In this document: positions 13,001 to 19,357 of the stretch, one piece after another
Numbering within the stretch: the first letter of the stretch is position 1
Layout: every line of letters starts with the position of its first letter
NCBI RefSeq assembly: GCF_022394535.1
Contig: NZ_CP089414.1
Coordinates: 744,001-808,000, forward strand
DNA from: Dyella terrae
GTDB taxonomy: Bacteria > Pseudomonadota > Gammaproteobacteria > Xanthomonadales > Rhodanobacteraceae
Length of the DNA stretch: 64,000 bases
Direction of reading: 5' to 3'
The notes under the pieces: model-generated
The model's database searches: none
What the model was told of the DNA's origin: nothing
The model's input: only the letters and a program-made list of their open reading frames with translations
Translations under genes and position numbers: made by a program

Positions 13001-13689
13001 GCGTGCTGACGGGCCTGAACGGCCAGACGGTGAACCTGGGCGGCACGGGCCATGTGGGCGATAGGAGCGTGGGCAACAACAAGGCGTTCGCCGACCTAGG
13101 TTCGCTGGCATTGTCCAACGGCAGCAATGGCGGCTTGGGCAGCAACTACACACTGGTCGGTGGTACCGACACGCTTACCATCACGCCCAAGACCGTTGTC
13201 GTGAATGCCACGGGCACGGACAAAATGTTCGACGGCAATACGTACGACACGGTAACGCTTGGCAGTCAGGACATCCTCACGGGTGACCTGGTACAGATCG
13301 GGAAGCTGGCGGCGAACTTCTTTGATCCCAGCGTCGCCAACGGCAAGACTGTTTCGGTGACCGGCCTGCAATTGAGCGGAGCGGATGCGGGCAACTACGT
13401 GCTGTCCAGCACCGCAACAACGACCCGGGCCAGCATCACTGGTGCGCGCCCATCGGCCTTCGGTATCGACGATGGCCTTCTGGCGCAGCTATCCAGCGCG
13501 GTCGGTCCGGCCGAACTCCCAACGCCTTATGGCCTGGCCGCTCAGGACACCGTGGGGCCCTATACGGGCAACAAGAAGAAGCTGCATCACCCGGTGGAGC
13601 GCAATGTATCGCGTGACGATTTCACTTCCGGACTGTCCCTGAGGGTGATTGATGGTGGCCTGCGCGTGCCAGTGCAGGCGCTGCCATGA
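4057..13689 (+). CDS. Giant two-partner-secretion exoprotein (filamentous haemagglutinin-like) with YDG/MBG repeats
   Basis: A 3,210-residue secreted adhesin. Residues 1 to about 58 form an extended signal peptide (ESPR type: MNHIYRLCWNRALRAWVP, then a hydrophobic core ending GLAWA). The haemagglutination/TPS domain (about 60-170) carries the NPNGVLFG motif near residue 142, which the partner transporter recognises. A short beta-helix-like region follows, and from about residue 530 to 3130 there are roughly 29 repeats marked by K/R-x-YDG-T/N motifs alternating with N-I-TP-type linkers, the pattern of YDG and MBG stalk domains. Four tandem 522-bp units lie at 10.6-12.4 kb. The C-terminus is short and unusual (LHHPVERNVSRDD and on), with no toxin domain that I recognise. 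ATG 4057 was chosen because it gives the canonical ESPR. The transporter gene follows directly. The probable role is surface adhesion or biofilm formation. Confidence 0.95.
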   Translation: MNHIYRLCWNRALRAWVPASELAKGKAVGVTRRGAAARTPLMLSLLSVSLGMTGLAWAGVAPTGGQVVAGSGQIQQSGNVTTIQQNSQTLSLNWQSFDVGAGQTVNFQQPGTSSIAVNRILGNTASDIEGHLNANGQVWLINPNGVLFGKGAQVNVGGIVASTLDLDDSTLGTDNVRFAGNGRGKVVNQGSISAAPGGYVALLGNQVSNQGVIRAQLGTVALGGGTAMTLTFKDNHLMHLVVNENTVRSLVENRQLIVADGGSVLMTAGARASLIDSVVNNTGTVQAHSVAEHDGTITLLGGMEAGTVQVGGTLDASAPQGGNGGTIETSAAHFVLAGDAHITAASAYGKGGTWLVDPVDLTIDGAAATTISNTLNGGTSVTEQTTSTGSSGLGNAVAGSGDINVNAAINWNSAATLTLDAYRNINVNAAITGSNGGVALNTGYGNGGNTGKLTIAGTGSVSAGSGATINTGAFVNNGSSSALGAKWMLYTVNPAANTLGGITPNYIQYNATQGSTLAASGNGLLYSVAPTLTIGGLTGTVSKVYDNTAAASFAGANFNATGLLGGDAISSATGGSYASVNVGNGITVTSPGAIGSFVITNGGIPVYGYALGGSPISAAVGAITPAQLTAKIIDTPTKIYDGTTTATLGSSNYEIDGFVSGQGAAVSQPSSVAYAGSSAGSQQVNATFSVTNFNANNGTSLSNYILPTAATGLGYINQAPLLISGLLASNKVYSGTADASLVTSGASLYGIIQPDVGQVSLNYGLLTGAFAQSNVGNGIAVSVGTGAAQLTGNKAGNYYLVAPSGLTANITPKALTISQVTASNKTYDGTTTATLNTGSGSLFGVVGTDNVTLSSAGATGNFSQSDVGNNLAVSTSGFGLGGTAAANYTLIQPTLYANITPALLTISMTGTPEKTYDGTQAVTLGQGNFNITGFVGSQHATVFQSSASYATPNAGSNIDVTATLQPSDFTPASGTSMSNYTFASTVVGSGLGKIDPLQLIGQIVGNPTKTYDGNTNASLSASNLLLQGLLPGQSITASFSGTESGTYANANAGAWKVTAGNLPAGDFTAGNGTLLSNYILPVAWTGSGTIVPAPLSGQVITAGITGASKVYDGTVYITLGAANFLLSGFVGGDNATVNSGASIQGTFGQSDVGTNIPLSATLHMSDLSGQGSTNLNNYTLAAPSLGVGNITPAPLIVSIIGNPTKVYNGSIDAALTSSNFSVTGWATATGEGGSINPTATAQYDSINAGARTVTAVLAPGNYVTNANTKLSNYTLVYSASGAGTITQAPLYITGVYATGKIYDTTTKDTLNTAAAGLAGLVSADVGNVSLDVSGASANFAQKNVGTSLAVTASGFALTGGQASNYLLQPLTGLFADINKATLTLSGVTANNKTYNGNNAATLTVSGSAALNGVLGSDTVGFDTSGQGATFVTANAGTNLAVTTSGFTLTGTDAGNYQLNQPAGLTATINPAPLTAIITGSPTKVYDGTNSATLTAGDYQLQGFVGTDGASVPQSATASYVTKNAGTGLGVESTLVTSDFVANGGTNLANYILPTTGFGTNGVITPLVLNLTATRIYDGTSNANASLFGPLQGVNGETLGLNGSGTLSSKNVGSKWSFNSLGSLQLADGSNGGLASNYTLVGGTDWVTITPRPLTATFDASNKVYDGNTTDTLSNAALVADNGSTSSGLVAGDSVNLTNPTAGNFNNKNAGNGKTVTGAMGITGTDAGNYIFTNGTATANITPLAITVSATGKNKVYDGNTNDPGLTLAGAGVLTGDTINFASNSVAFSDANVANGKTITVNNITAGGADANNYTFNTSATTTANITPYLINLTGSRLYDGTVGAGYALFSSNGVLSTGVNGETLTLSGIGSAADKNVGNGKGVAFGTLALSNGSSGDLASNYQLNSAKLTITPRPLTATFDASNKVYDGNTGDSLSNAALVDANGSLTSGLVAGDDVSLTNPAAGNFADKNVGTGKTVTGAMGVSGADAGNYVFTNGTSTADITKRDLTVGAVGSNKVYDGNTSASVTLGSDGVAGDNLTYADTSASYGGKDVGSYTINVQGISVGGTDAGNYNLINTTATAGGNITPVVLNLSGSRVYDTTNQAGVGTFNGGGTLAGVNGETVTLNGPYTLASSNAGTYNHAWQAGDGLGLGNGGNGGIASNYVIGNVSYTVTPYVLDLNSTRVYDGTVNADASLFGTGGVLTGLNGQTVSLGGTGHVGDKNVGNNKAFADLGSLALSDGSNGGLGSNYTLIGGTDTLTITPKTISVTATANNKVYDTTDAAAVASLTGNGTIAGDTLTYGSGAATFADANAANGKTVTVNGLTLGGADAGNYQLSGTTATTTANITPYVLNLNGTRVYDGTVNADASLFGANGVLAGLNGQTVNLGGAGHVGDKNVGNNKAFADLGSLTLSDGSNGGLGSNYTLVGGTDTLTITPKTINVTATANNKVYDTSDAATIDTLTGNGIIAGDALSYGSGAATFADANAANGKTVTVNGLTLGGTDAGNYTLANTTTTTTANITPYVLNLNGTRVYDGTVNADASLFGTAGVLAGLNGQTVSLGGTGHVGDKNVGNNKAFADLGSLALSNGSNGGLGSNYTLVGGTDTLTITPKIISVTATANNKVYDTTDAATVASLTGNGTIAGDTLTYGSGAATFADANAANGKTVTVNGLTLGGADAGNYQLSGTTATTTANITPYVLNLNGTRVYDGTVNADASLFGANGVLAGLNGQTVNLGGAGHVGDKNVGSNKAFANLGSLALSNGSNGGLGSNYTLVGGTDTLTITPKALGATATANDRVYDGTVIAGLTGASLVGLVGGDQVALNNASQGTFADKNVGNSKAVTTNMTIGGADAGNYDFTTATGITANVTPKLIDVTATAANKVYDTTAGATVTTLSGNGLIAGDAVSFGFGSANFSDANAANGKTVTVGGLTKAGADAGNYTLANTTTTTTADITPYVLSLNGTRVYDGSVNAGADLFGANGVLTGLNGQTVNLGGTGHVGDRSVGNNKAFADLGSLALSNGSNGGLGSNYTLVGGTDTLTITPKTVVVNATGTDKMFDGNTYDTVTLGSQDILTGDLVQIGKLAANFFDPSVANGKTVSVTGLQLSGADAGNYVLSSTATTTRASITGARPSAFGIDDGLLAQLSSAVGPAELPTPYGLAAQDTVGPYTGNKKKLHHPVERNVSRDDFTSGLSLRVIDGGLRVPVQALP
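10924..11249 (+). repeat. 326-bp exact direct repeat, copy 1 (within adhesin)
   Basis: This stretch is identical, base for base as I read it, to 11968-12293, with an offset of 1,044 bp (348 codons, two 522-bp units). Flanking copies of the same unit are clearly related but diverged. Exact identity over this length at the DNA level suggests recent duplication or gene conversion. Confidence 0.9.
11968..12293 (+). repeat. 326-bp exact direct repeat, copy 2 (within adhesin)
   Basis: Second copy of the repeat at 10924-11249. The identity ends at 12294, where the second copy has GTG and the first has GTA. The offset is a whole number of codons, so recombination between the copies would delete or add 348 residues in frame. 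Confidence 0.9.
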
Positions 13690-13754
13690 AGGATGCAGGT
13701 GACCCTTCTTCGACACCGCGTCTTTCGTCAGTCAACTGTTTTCGAATGGAACTC

Positions 13755-15464
13755 ATGAATACCAAGTCTTATTCCGCACCGCGCCTGGGCGCGCTGGTCA
13801 CCATGATGTCGTTGGCGCTGTCCGGTGTAGCGAGCGCCCAGCAAGCATTTCCAGGCGCGCCGGTGCAGTTGCCCAACGCCGGGTTGCTGCTGCAGCAAGT
13901 GCCGCAGCAACCCGCGACGGTACCGCCATCGGATCTCGATCTGCGGATGCTGCGCTCGGAGCATCGGCCTGCGGGCGACTCGCATGCTTTCCTGGTCAAA
14001 GGCATCCAGATCGTGGGCAATAGCCTGCTGTCCACGGACAAGCTGCATGCACTCGTCGCCGATAGCGAAGGCAGGCAACTGACGCTGACGGATCTCGACG
14101 GCCTGGCTGATCGCATCAGCACCGCTTATTTGAAGGCGGGATACCCTCTGGTGCGCGTCTACGTGCCGGCCCAGACCCTGAGCGATGGCATAGTGAAGCT
14201 CGCGGTAGTCGAAGCTCGGTACGGCAAGATCGTGCTGCAGAACGACAGCGCAGTGAAGCAGGACACTCTCCAGGCGACTCTGGCCCCATTGCAGGCAGGG
14301 CAGCCGGTATCCAACTACGCGCTGGAACGTAGCCTGTTGTTGCTCTCGGACATTCCGGGTGCGCAGGCCAGTTCGGCGATCAGGCCGGGCGATGAGGCGG
14401 GCACCTCGGACCTTGTCGTCGACGTGACCTCGGCGCCCCGTTACACGGGCACCCTGGGCATGGACGACTTCGGCAACGCCTATACCGGCCGAGCACGCCT
14501 TACTGGCAACTTCGACGTGAATGGTCTGCTGCATCGTGGCGATCTGCTGGATGTCAGCGCAGTGAGCTCGGGCGGCGGCATGAACTACGTGCAAGGTGGC
14601 TATCGCTATCTGCTCAACGGCCAGGGCACCACCTTGCGCGTGGGTGTGTCGTCACTGCATTACCATCTGGGCGATGATCTTGCGCCGCTCGACGCGTACG
14701 GATCTGCGCTGGTCGGCAGCGTGACGTTGACGCAGCCCATCATCCGCAACACCGCGGGCAATCTGTATGGGCAGCTGGAGTTCGACCACAAGCTGCTGAA
14801 AGACGATATCGGCGTGGTGATGATCGACAACGATCGTCAGGCCAATGTGTGGGTAGCCACCCTTGCCGGCGATCAGCGCGACGACCATGGCGTGACCAAC
14901 TTCAACATCAGCGGTTCGCGGGGCAAGATCACCTATACCAACGACCTGGCCGAGCTCATCGACATGCTGACTTCGCGCACCCAGGGCTCGTATACCAAGT
15001 ACGGCCTGTCGGTGTCCCGCCTGCAGCAGTTGGGCGCCAATGACGCCATCTATGCCGGTTACACGCAGCAGTGGGCCAACAAGAACCTGGATACGTCGGA
15101 ACAGTTCTTTCTTGGTGGCTCCAATACGGTTCGTGGTTATGACACGGGCGTGCTCGCCGGCTCGCAGGGCAATCTGTTCACCGCAGAGTTCCGGCACGAC
15201 TTCAGTGTGACCGGCGTGCCGGGGCGGTGGCAGGCGTCACTGTTTGCCGATACTGGCCGCGTCGAGGTCTACAAGAACCCCTTCACCCAGGGCATCAACA
15301 GCGGTCGACTCAGCAGTGCGGGTATCGGCCTGCATTGGGCGGGAGCCAATGGCTGGATGGCCATGGCCTCGGTCGCCAAGCCCATCGGTAACACGCCGGA
15401 GATTCTGCGCAACGTCGACACGAAGTCCAGGCTGTGGGTTCAGGTGCAGAAGGGATTTGACTGA
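13755..15464 (+). CDS. FhaC/ShlB-type outer-membrane transporter of the two-partner pair
   Basis: A 569-residue Omp85-superfamily transporter. The signal peptide ends LSGVASA. A POTRA_2-like domain lies at about 78-155 (GIQIVGNSLL to VEARYGKIVL); from about 215 onward is the 16-stranded barrel domain, with the conserved VRGYDTG loop motif near residue 458 and FADTGRV behind it. The last residues (LWVQVQKGFD) form a typical terminal strand. It should export the adjacent adhesin across the outer membrane. A start at 13686 overlaps the adhesin stop as ATGA and would allow translational coupling, but ATG 13755 gives a canonical signal peptide and has GGA just upstream; 13746 is also possible. Confidence 0.94.
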   Translation: MNTKSYSAPRLGALVTMMSLALSGVASAQQAFPGAPVQLPNAGLLLQQVPQQPATVPPSDLDLRMLRSEHRPAGDSHAFLVKGIQIVGNSLLSTDKLHALVADSEGRQLTLTDLDGLADRISTAYLKAGYPLVRVYVPAQTLSDGIVKLAVVEARYGKIVLQNDSAVKQDTLQATLAPLQAGQPVSNYALERSLLLLSDIPGAQASSAIRPGDEAGTSDLVVDVTSAPRYTGTLGMDDFGNAYTGRARLTGNFDVNGLLHRGDLLDVSAVSSGGGMNYVQGGYRYLLNGQGTTLRVGVSSLHYHLGDDLAPLDAYGSALVGSVTLTQPIIRNTAGNLYGQLEFDHKLLKDDIGVVMIDNDRQANVWVATLAGDQRDDHGVTNFNISGSRGKITYTNDLAELIDMLTSRTQGSYTKYGLSVSRLQQLGANDAIYAGYTQQWANKNLDTSEQFFLGGSNTVRGYDTGVLAGSQGNLFTAEFRHDFSVTGVPGRWQASLFADTGRVEVYKNPFTQGINSGRLSSAGIGLHWAGANGWMAMASVAKPIGNTPEILRNVDTKSRLWVQVQKGFD

Positions 15465-15746
15465 TCCTTTCATCCAAGGTGACGTATTGGGGCGAATAAG
15501 AGCGGGGGTTTTTCCAGCGCTCCCGCGCTCACTCCTCACGCATGAGTTATCGTGGATATAGCGCGCTATGTGAGTAAAGGGCAGGGAGGCACTGTGAAGC
15601 CTCCGTCGGGCGGCTAGTCGATGTAGCCATCCATGGCCGGTGCAGTCATGTTGTTTCGCAATGACTGAAATACGTGTTCGATGGATTTATCGCCCCGGGA
15701 TGGCCGGCTACGCTCGGTCATTGCCTTACGTGCCCCGGCGACCGTC

Positions 15747-16331
15747 ATGCATCGATACCCATGGATTTCCGCGCTTTGTTTCCTGGGGCTGACGCTCTCG
15801 CACGGCGTTGTGGCCGGCGCGACGGATTTTGAGAAAGCGGTGCAACGCGCGGACACGGCGCCCACTCGCTCCGAGACACCCCTGGCCACACGCGACGGTG
15901 TGCCCGCGTGGCTGGTGGGAACGTGGGTCCTGGTGCGCTGTGACAGCGTCTATCCGGATGGCCGGCTCGCGGAACCGTACGGACCCAGCCCGGAAGGGTT
16001 GTGGATCATCGATGGCCAGGGGCATTACGTGATGCAGATCGTTCGGGATGAGCACGGACGCGCCGCTGCCAATGACACGTCCACGAGCATGTCCGCCGAC
16101 TATCGGGCGGCGTCCATGGATGTCAGCTCGAACTACGGCTGGATACGTGCTGATGGCGCACAACTGCACACGCACATCGCACGCGCGTCATCCCCGTATT
16201 GGGACGACAGGGATACCGATGCCGCTTATCAGCTTCAGGGCGACCAGCTGACCTACGCCTTGGATAAGCCGTCCGGTGGTACGTCGGCGGATGCGCGCGG
16301 CGTCATGGTGTGGCGTCGCCTGAGAAACTGA
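15747..16331 (+). CDS. Secreted lipocalin-like domain protein
   Basis: A 194-residue protein with an N-terminal signal peptide (MHRYPWISALCFLGLTLSHG, cleavage near VAGA). The mature part resembles the lipocalin-like domain of the LGTW.L type: VGTWVLVRCDSVYPDGR near residue 55 and the GLWIIDGQGHYVMQI strand pair, ending in a VMVWRRL strand. It has the same architecture as the protein at 18776, about 2.5 kb downstream, so the two look like paralogues. The ATG at 15747 was preferred over an upstream ATG at 15681 because it puts the hydrophobic segment at the N-terminus. The ligand and role are unknown. Confidence 0.75.
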   Translation: MHRYPWISALCFLGLTLSHGVVAGATDFEKAVQRADTAPTRSETPLATRDGVPAWLVGTWVLVRCDSVYPDGRLAEPYGPSPEGLWIIDGQGHYVMQIVRDEHGRAAANDTSTSMSADYRAASMDVSSNYGWIRADGAQLHTHIARASSPYWDDRDTDAAYQLQGDQLTYALDKPSGGTSADARGVMVWRRLRN

Positions 16332-16377
16332 TTCGGTGCAAACACTTCAACCCCACGCTTCCGGAGCGATACGATCC

Positions 16378-17160
16378 ATGAACAAGTTCTTGTTGTTCGG
16401 TTCCCTGTTGTTTGTCGCCACCACGCTGGCTCACGCCGACGCACCCACGCTGCCGGCGTATGTGTCCGCGGCGGTTGCCGATCATGCAAGGCCTGATGTC
16501 GATACAGCGCGGGATGGTGATCGCAAACCGGCTGAATTGGTCGCCTTGGCGGGGATCAAGCCCGGTGACAAAGTGGCTGACCTGCTTCCTGGTGGCGGCT
16601 ATTTCACGCGCATCTTCAGCAAGGTCGTTGGGCCGAAAGGGCATGTGTACGCCGTCATTCCGGCCAGCGTTGCCCAAGGCGCTGCAAAGAAGCTCGACAG
16701 TATCAAGGCGCTGGCTGCCGATCCGGCGTACAGCAATGTCACGCTTGCCATCCGACCCTATGATCAGATTGGCGGCGACGAACCGCTGGACGTGGTCTGG
16801 ACATCGCAGAATTACCATGACGTCTACGGCGCCGTCAGCGTTTTCGCCGTGCCCGGCACAACCGGCGCTCAGGAGGCGGCCATCATGGACGTTGCCGCTT
16901 TCAAGGCGTTGAAGCCCGGTGGCATCTACCTGGTGACGGACCATGTGGCCAAAGCGGGCTCAGGCGAGCCTGAAGCCAAGAGTCTGCACCGCATCGACCC
17001 GGCAGTCGTCATCGCCCAGGCAAGTGCGGCAGGTTTCGTGCTGGAGGCACGCAGCGACATCCTCGGCAATCCCATGGACAGCCACGAACAGATCATATTC
17101 GCGCCGGAGATCAAGGGTCATACGGACCAATTCGTGTTGAAGTTCCGCAAGCCCCGTTGA
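16378..17160 (+). CDS. Exported class I SAM-dependent methyltransferase-like protein
   Basis: A 260-residue protein. The first 20 residues form a signal peptide (LLFGSLLFVATTLAHA). The rest follows the predicted methyltransferase family COG4798: a KPAELVALAGIKPGDKVADL lead, then a glycine-rich motif I variant (LLPGGGYFTRIF), the MDVAAFKALKPGGIYLVTDH post-motif and a SLHRIDPAVV segment. SAM is not expected in the periplasm, so the exported location makes the catalytic role doubtful; it may bind another ligand. It lies 46 bp after the lipocalin-like gene, so the two may be co-transcribed. ATG 16378 was chosen for the signal peptide. Confidence 0.8.
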   Translation: MNKFLLFGSLLFVATTLAHADAPTLPAYVSAAVADHARPDVDTARDGDRKPAELVALAGIKPGDKVADLLPGGGYFTRIFSKVVGPKGHVYAVIPASVAQGAAKKLDSIKALAADPAYSNVTLAIRPYDQIGGDEPLDVVWTSQNYHDVYGAVSVFAVPGTTGAQEAAIMDVAAFKALKPGGIYLVTDHVAKAGSGEPEAKSLHRIDPAVVIAQASAAGFVLEARSDILGNPMDSHEQIIFAPEIKGHTDQFVLKFRKPR

Positions 17161-17416
17161 GTTGGTTGCCACTCCAACACGTCCAAGGTTGCTGAGTGGA
17201 AGTCGCACGCGGCACGATTGCGGCCCGTGCGTGCATGAGGTGGCGCGTTTTTCGTTGCGGCACGCGCCGCCCGTCGTCATGCCTTTGACCTTCAAGGCAT
17301 GACGGCAAGGTGCGGCACGTATATTCTGGGCGAAGGCTTAGGCGACTAGCACCGTCTGGCGCATACGAAGCCAGCTGAGTGCCATCCTGGGCCATCCGCC
17401 ACGCAACGGGTTCATC

Positions 17417-18271
17417 ATGAAAAAGCTCGATCTCGACGCCGTCAAGGCGTTCGTACTGACCGCTGAATTGCAGAGCTTTACGCGGGCCGCGCAAGCACTG
17501 GACAGTACGCAATCGGCTGTCAGCATCAAGCTACGGCGCCTGGAAGAACAATTGGGACGGCGCCTGTTGGAGCGAACGCCACGACAGGTGCGTCTTTCTT
17601 CCGAGGGCGCTGCCTTTCTTGAGGCGGCCCGTGACCTGGTTTGTGCGCATGATCGGGCGGTTGCCTCGTTCGATGTGGAAAAGCGCCGCATGGTCATTGG
17701 TATCAGCCACCAATTGGTGGGCAGCGAGTTGCCCGCGCTGCTGCGACACATGAATGATCATGACCCACACTTGGTAATCGAGCTTCGCGTGGCCGGTTCT
17801 CGCGAGATCAGCCAGGCCTACGAGGCGGGCGCGCTGGACGCGGCGCTGGTGCTGCAGGCGCGCGAACAGCGACGCAATGGCGAAGCGCTGTTTACCGAAT
17901 CGTTCGCCTGGATCGCCGCTGCAGACTGGCAGCCCCGTGCCGGCCAGCCGCTGCCGCTGTCCACACAGGGTGAGTCATGCAGTATTCGCGCGGGCGCCGT
18001 GCACGCGCTCGACCAGGCCGGCATTGCCTGGACGGAAGTGTTCGTGGGCAAGGGCGCTTCGGTGGTGGGCGCCGCCGCCGCGGCAGGGCTGGCCGTGGCA
18101 GTGCTGGCACGACGGAGTGCACCCAGCGGCACGATCGACATTGGCCCGACACTGTCGCTGCCGAACTTGCCCACGCAGGAAGCCGTGCTCTATACGGCGC
18201 TACATGACCGGCGTTCACGCAACGCGCTGCATACCCTTAGTGTGGCTTTCAAAGGCCTGACTCAGGCGTGA
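17417..18271 (+). CDS. LysR family transcriptional regulator
   Basis: A 284-residue regulator. The N-terminal HTH is clear (FTRAAQALDSTQSAVSIKLR, then LEEQLGRRLLERTPRQVRLS), followed by a typical periplasmic-binding-like effector domain with VVGAAAAAGLAVAVLARRS near residue 215. The preceding 256 bp hold no gene and probably carry its promoter. Possible targets include the lipocalin-like and methyltransferase genes on either side, which is inference from position only. Confidence 0.92.
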   Translation: MKKLDLDAVKAFVLTAELQSFTRAAQALDSTQSAVSIKLRRLEEQLGRRLLERTPRQVRLSSEGAAFLEAARDLVCAHDRAVASFDVEKRRMVIGISHQLVGSELPALLRHMNDHDPHLVIELRVAGSREISQAYEAGALDAALVLQAREQRRNGEALFTESFAWIAAADWQPRAGQPLPLSTQGESCSIRAGAVHALDQAGIAWTEVFVGKGASVVGAAAAAGLAVAVLARRSAPSGTIDIGPTLSLPNLPTQEAVLYTALHDRRSRNALHTLSVAFKGLTQA

Positions 18272-18462
18272 TGCTGGTGATCGGGTTCAGCGCGGGCCGT
18301 TGTCGATGCGCCAGGAGCTTTTCGTCGCGCATCGCGCAAAGCATCGATCAACCGCGTAAACAGGAGCAGGGATGCGTGAGCGGCAACCAGTGGCGAGGGT
18401 TCGGCCCACCACGGTGACATCTGGGGCGGTGCTTTGTTTGCTGGCGAGTCCTCTTGCTTCAT
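18262..18462 (-). CDS. Small hypothetical protein (doubtful)
   Basis: A 66-residue reading frame convergent with the LysR gene and overlapping its end by 10 nt. The start ATG at 18462 has an AAGAGAG stretch upstream. The sequence (KQEDSPANKAPPQ, then a short amphipathic LLLFTRLIDALRDARRK segment) has no domain that I recognise. It could be real or a chance frame in GC-rich DNA. Confidence 0.25.
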   Translation of the reverse strand: MKQEDSPANKAPPQMSPWWAEPSPLVAAHASLLLFTRLIDALRDARRKAPGASTTARAEPDHQHHA

Positions 18463-18775
18463 GCGCGCGGCTCTCTTTTCAGAATGGATGGCGTGGCCTA
18501 TAGCTGGCCGCCGTCGGCGCTCCCGCGCCTGGTTCCGCAAACCCCATCAGTACGCCGAGGAAGGTAAGTCGCCGCAGGATGGCGAAACAGGCCGTGTACG
18601 ATATTTCAGTCATCGCGGCGTGATATGTGAATGCATCACGGCTCGATCCGCACGCTGCGCGCCGTGCTGGTGTAGCGGTATTGATAAAGCGCATGGCAGA
18701 AATATTCCGCATCGCCTGTCAACCGGAAAAGAGGCTCCCTGAGGATGCGGACCATCTAACAACGGGGTATGTCAC
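18463..18775. other. Intergenic region without a supportable gene
   Basis: About 310 bp. Several short frames cross it on both strands, but none has protein-like composition, a good ribosome site or a recognisable domain. It should contain the promoter of the lipocalin-like gene at 18776. I saw no strong terminator. Confidence 0.4.
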
Positions 18776-19345
18776 ATGCGCGTCTTGTCCGGACTTTTGC
18801 TATCAACCCTGCTTGCAAGCTCCTCGGCGTTCGCCATGGAAAGCATGATGACCTCGCCCCTTGCCGGCACATGGACCCTGAAGTCGGCATACGACCTGCA
18901 CAAGGACGGCAGCAAGACGTTCGGCTTTGGATCCAAGCCCACGGGAATCCTGATCGTCGGTGCGCAGGGTGAATACTCCCTGCAGGTATTTCGCAGCAAC
19001 GAACCGACCTTCGCTGTGGATGAACACGGTGCGCGCAAGGAGTTCAAGCCTGCCGAGCTGGCCAGCACACACTACGGCCACGTGAAGCTGGATACCCAGG
19101 CGCACACGGTCACGTTTCAGATTGACCAGTCCTATATCCAGCGATGGAACAGTACCGCGCAGGTGCGCCCGTACACGTTGACCGGTGACGAGCTGAGCTA
19201 TCAGGTGCCGCCTCAGCCCGGTAGCGACAGCGTGGCCGTATCGGTATGGCAGCGTGTCGGCAACCCTCATGTGTCAGTATCGAAGGGTTCGATGGAGCAG
19301 GGCTTGGCCATGCGCCATTCCGGTACCGACGTGGGGACGCCTTGA
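18776..19345 (+). CDS. Secreted lipocalin-like domain protein
   Basis: A 189-residue protein with a clean signal peptide (MRVLSGLLLSTLLASSSAFA). The mature part shows the lipocalin-like LAGTWTLKSAYDLHKDGSK opening, GILIVGAQGEYSLQVFRS strands and a late VAVSVWQRVG strand. It resembles the protein at 15747 in order and spacing of these elements. The adjoining peptidase gene begins within 13-19 bp of its stop, so they probably share a transcript. The ligand is unknown. Confidence 0.78.
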   Translation: MRVLSGLLLSTLLASSSAFAMESMMTSPLAGTWTLKSAYDLHKDGSKTFGFGSKPTGILIVGAQGEYSLQVFRSNEPTFAVDEHGARKEFKPAELASTHYGHVKLDTQAHTVTFQIDQSYIQRWNSTAQVRPYTLTGDELSYQVPPQPGSDSVAVSVWQRVGNPHVSVSKGSMEQGLAMRHSGTDVGTP

Positions 19346-19357
19346 GTGGGGATTGGA

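Noticed and set aside
10759..13053. Second long minus-strand open frame (764 codons) opposite the adhesin repeats
   Set aside because: Same reason: repeated blocks of the same composition arise from the tandem 522-bp units on the coding strand.
15585..15604. GGAGGC/GCCTCC inverted repeat after the transporter gene as a terminator
   Set aside because: The stem is only 6 bp with no T-run following, so it is too weak to call.
18434..18742. Plus-strand frame of 102 codons before the second lipocalin-like gene
   Set aside because: Cys/Arg/Trp-rich translation typical of a non-coding frame; no ribosome site.
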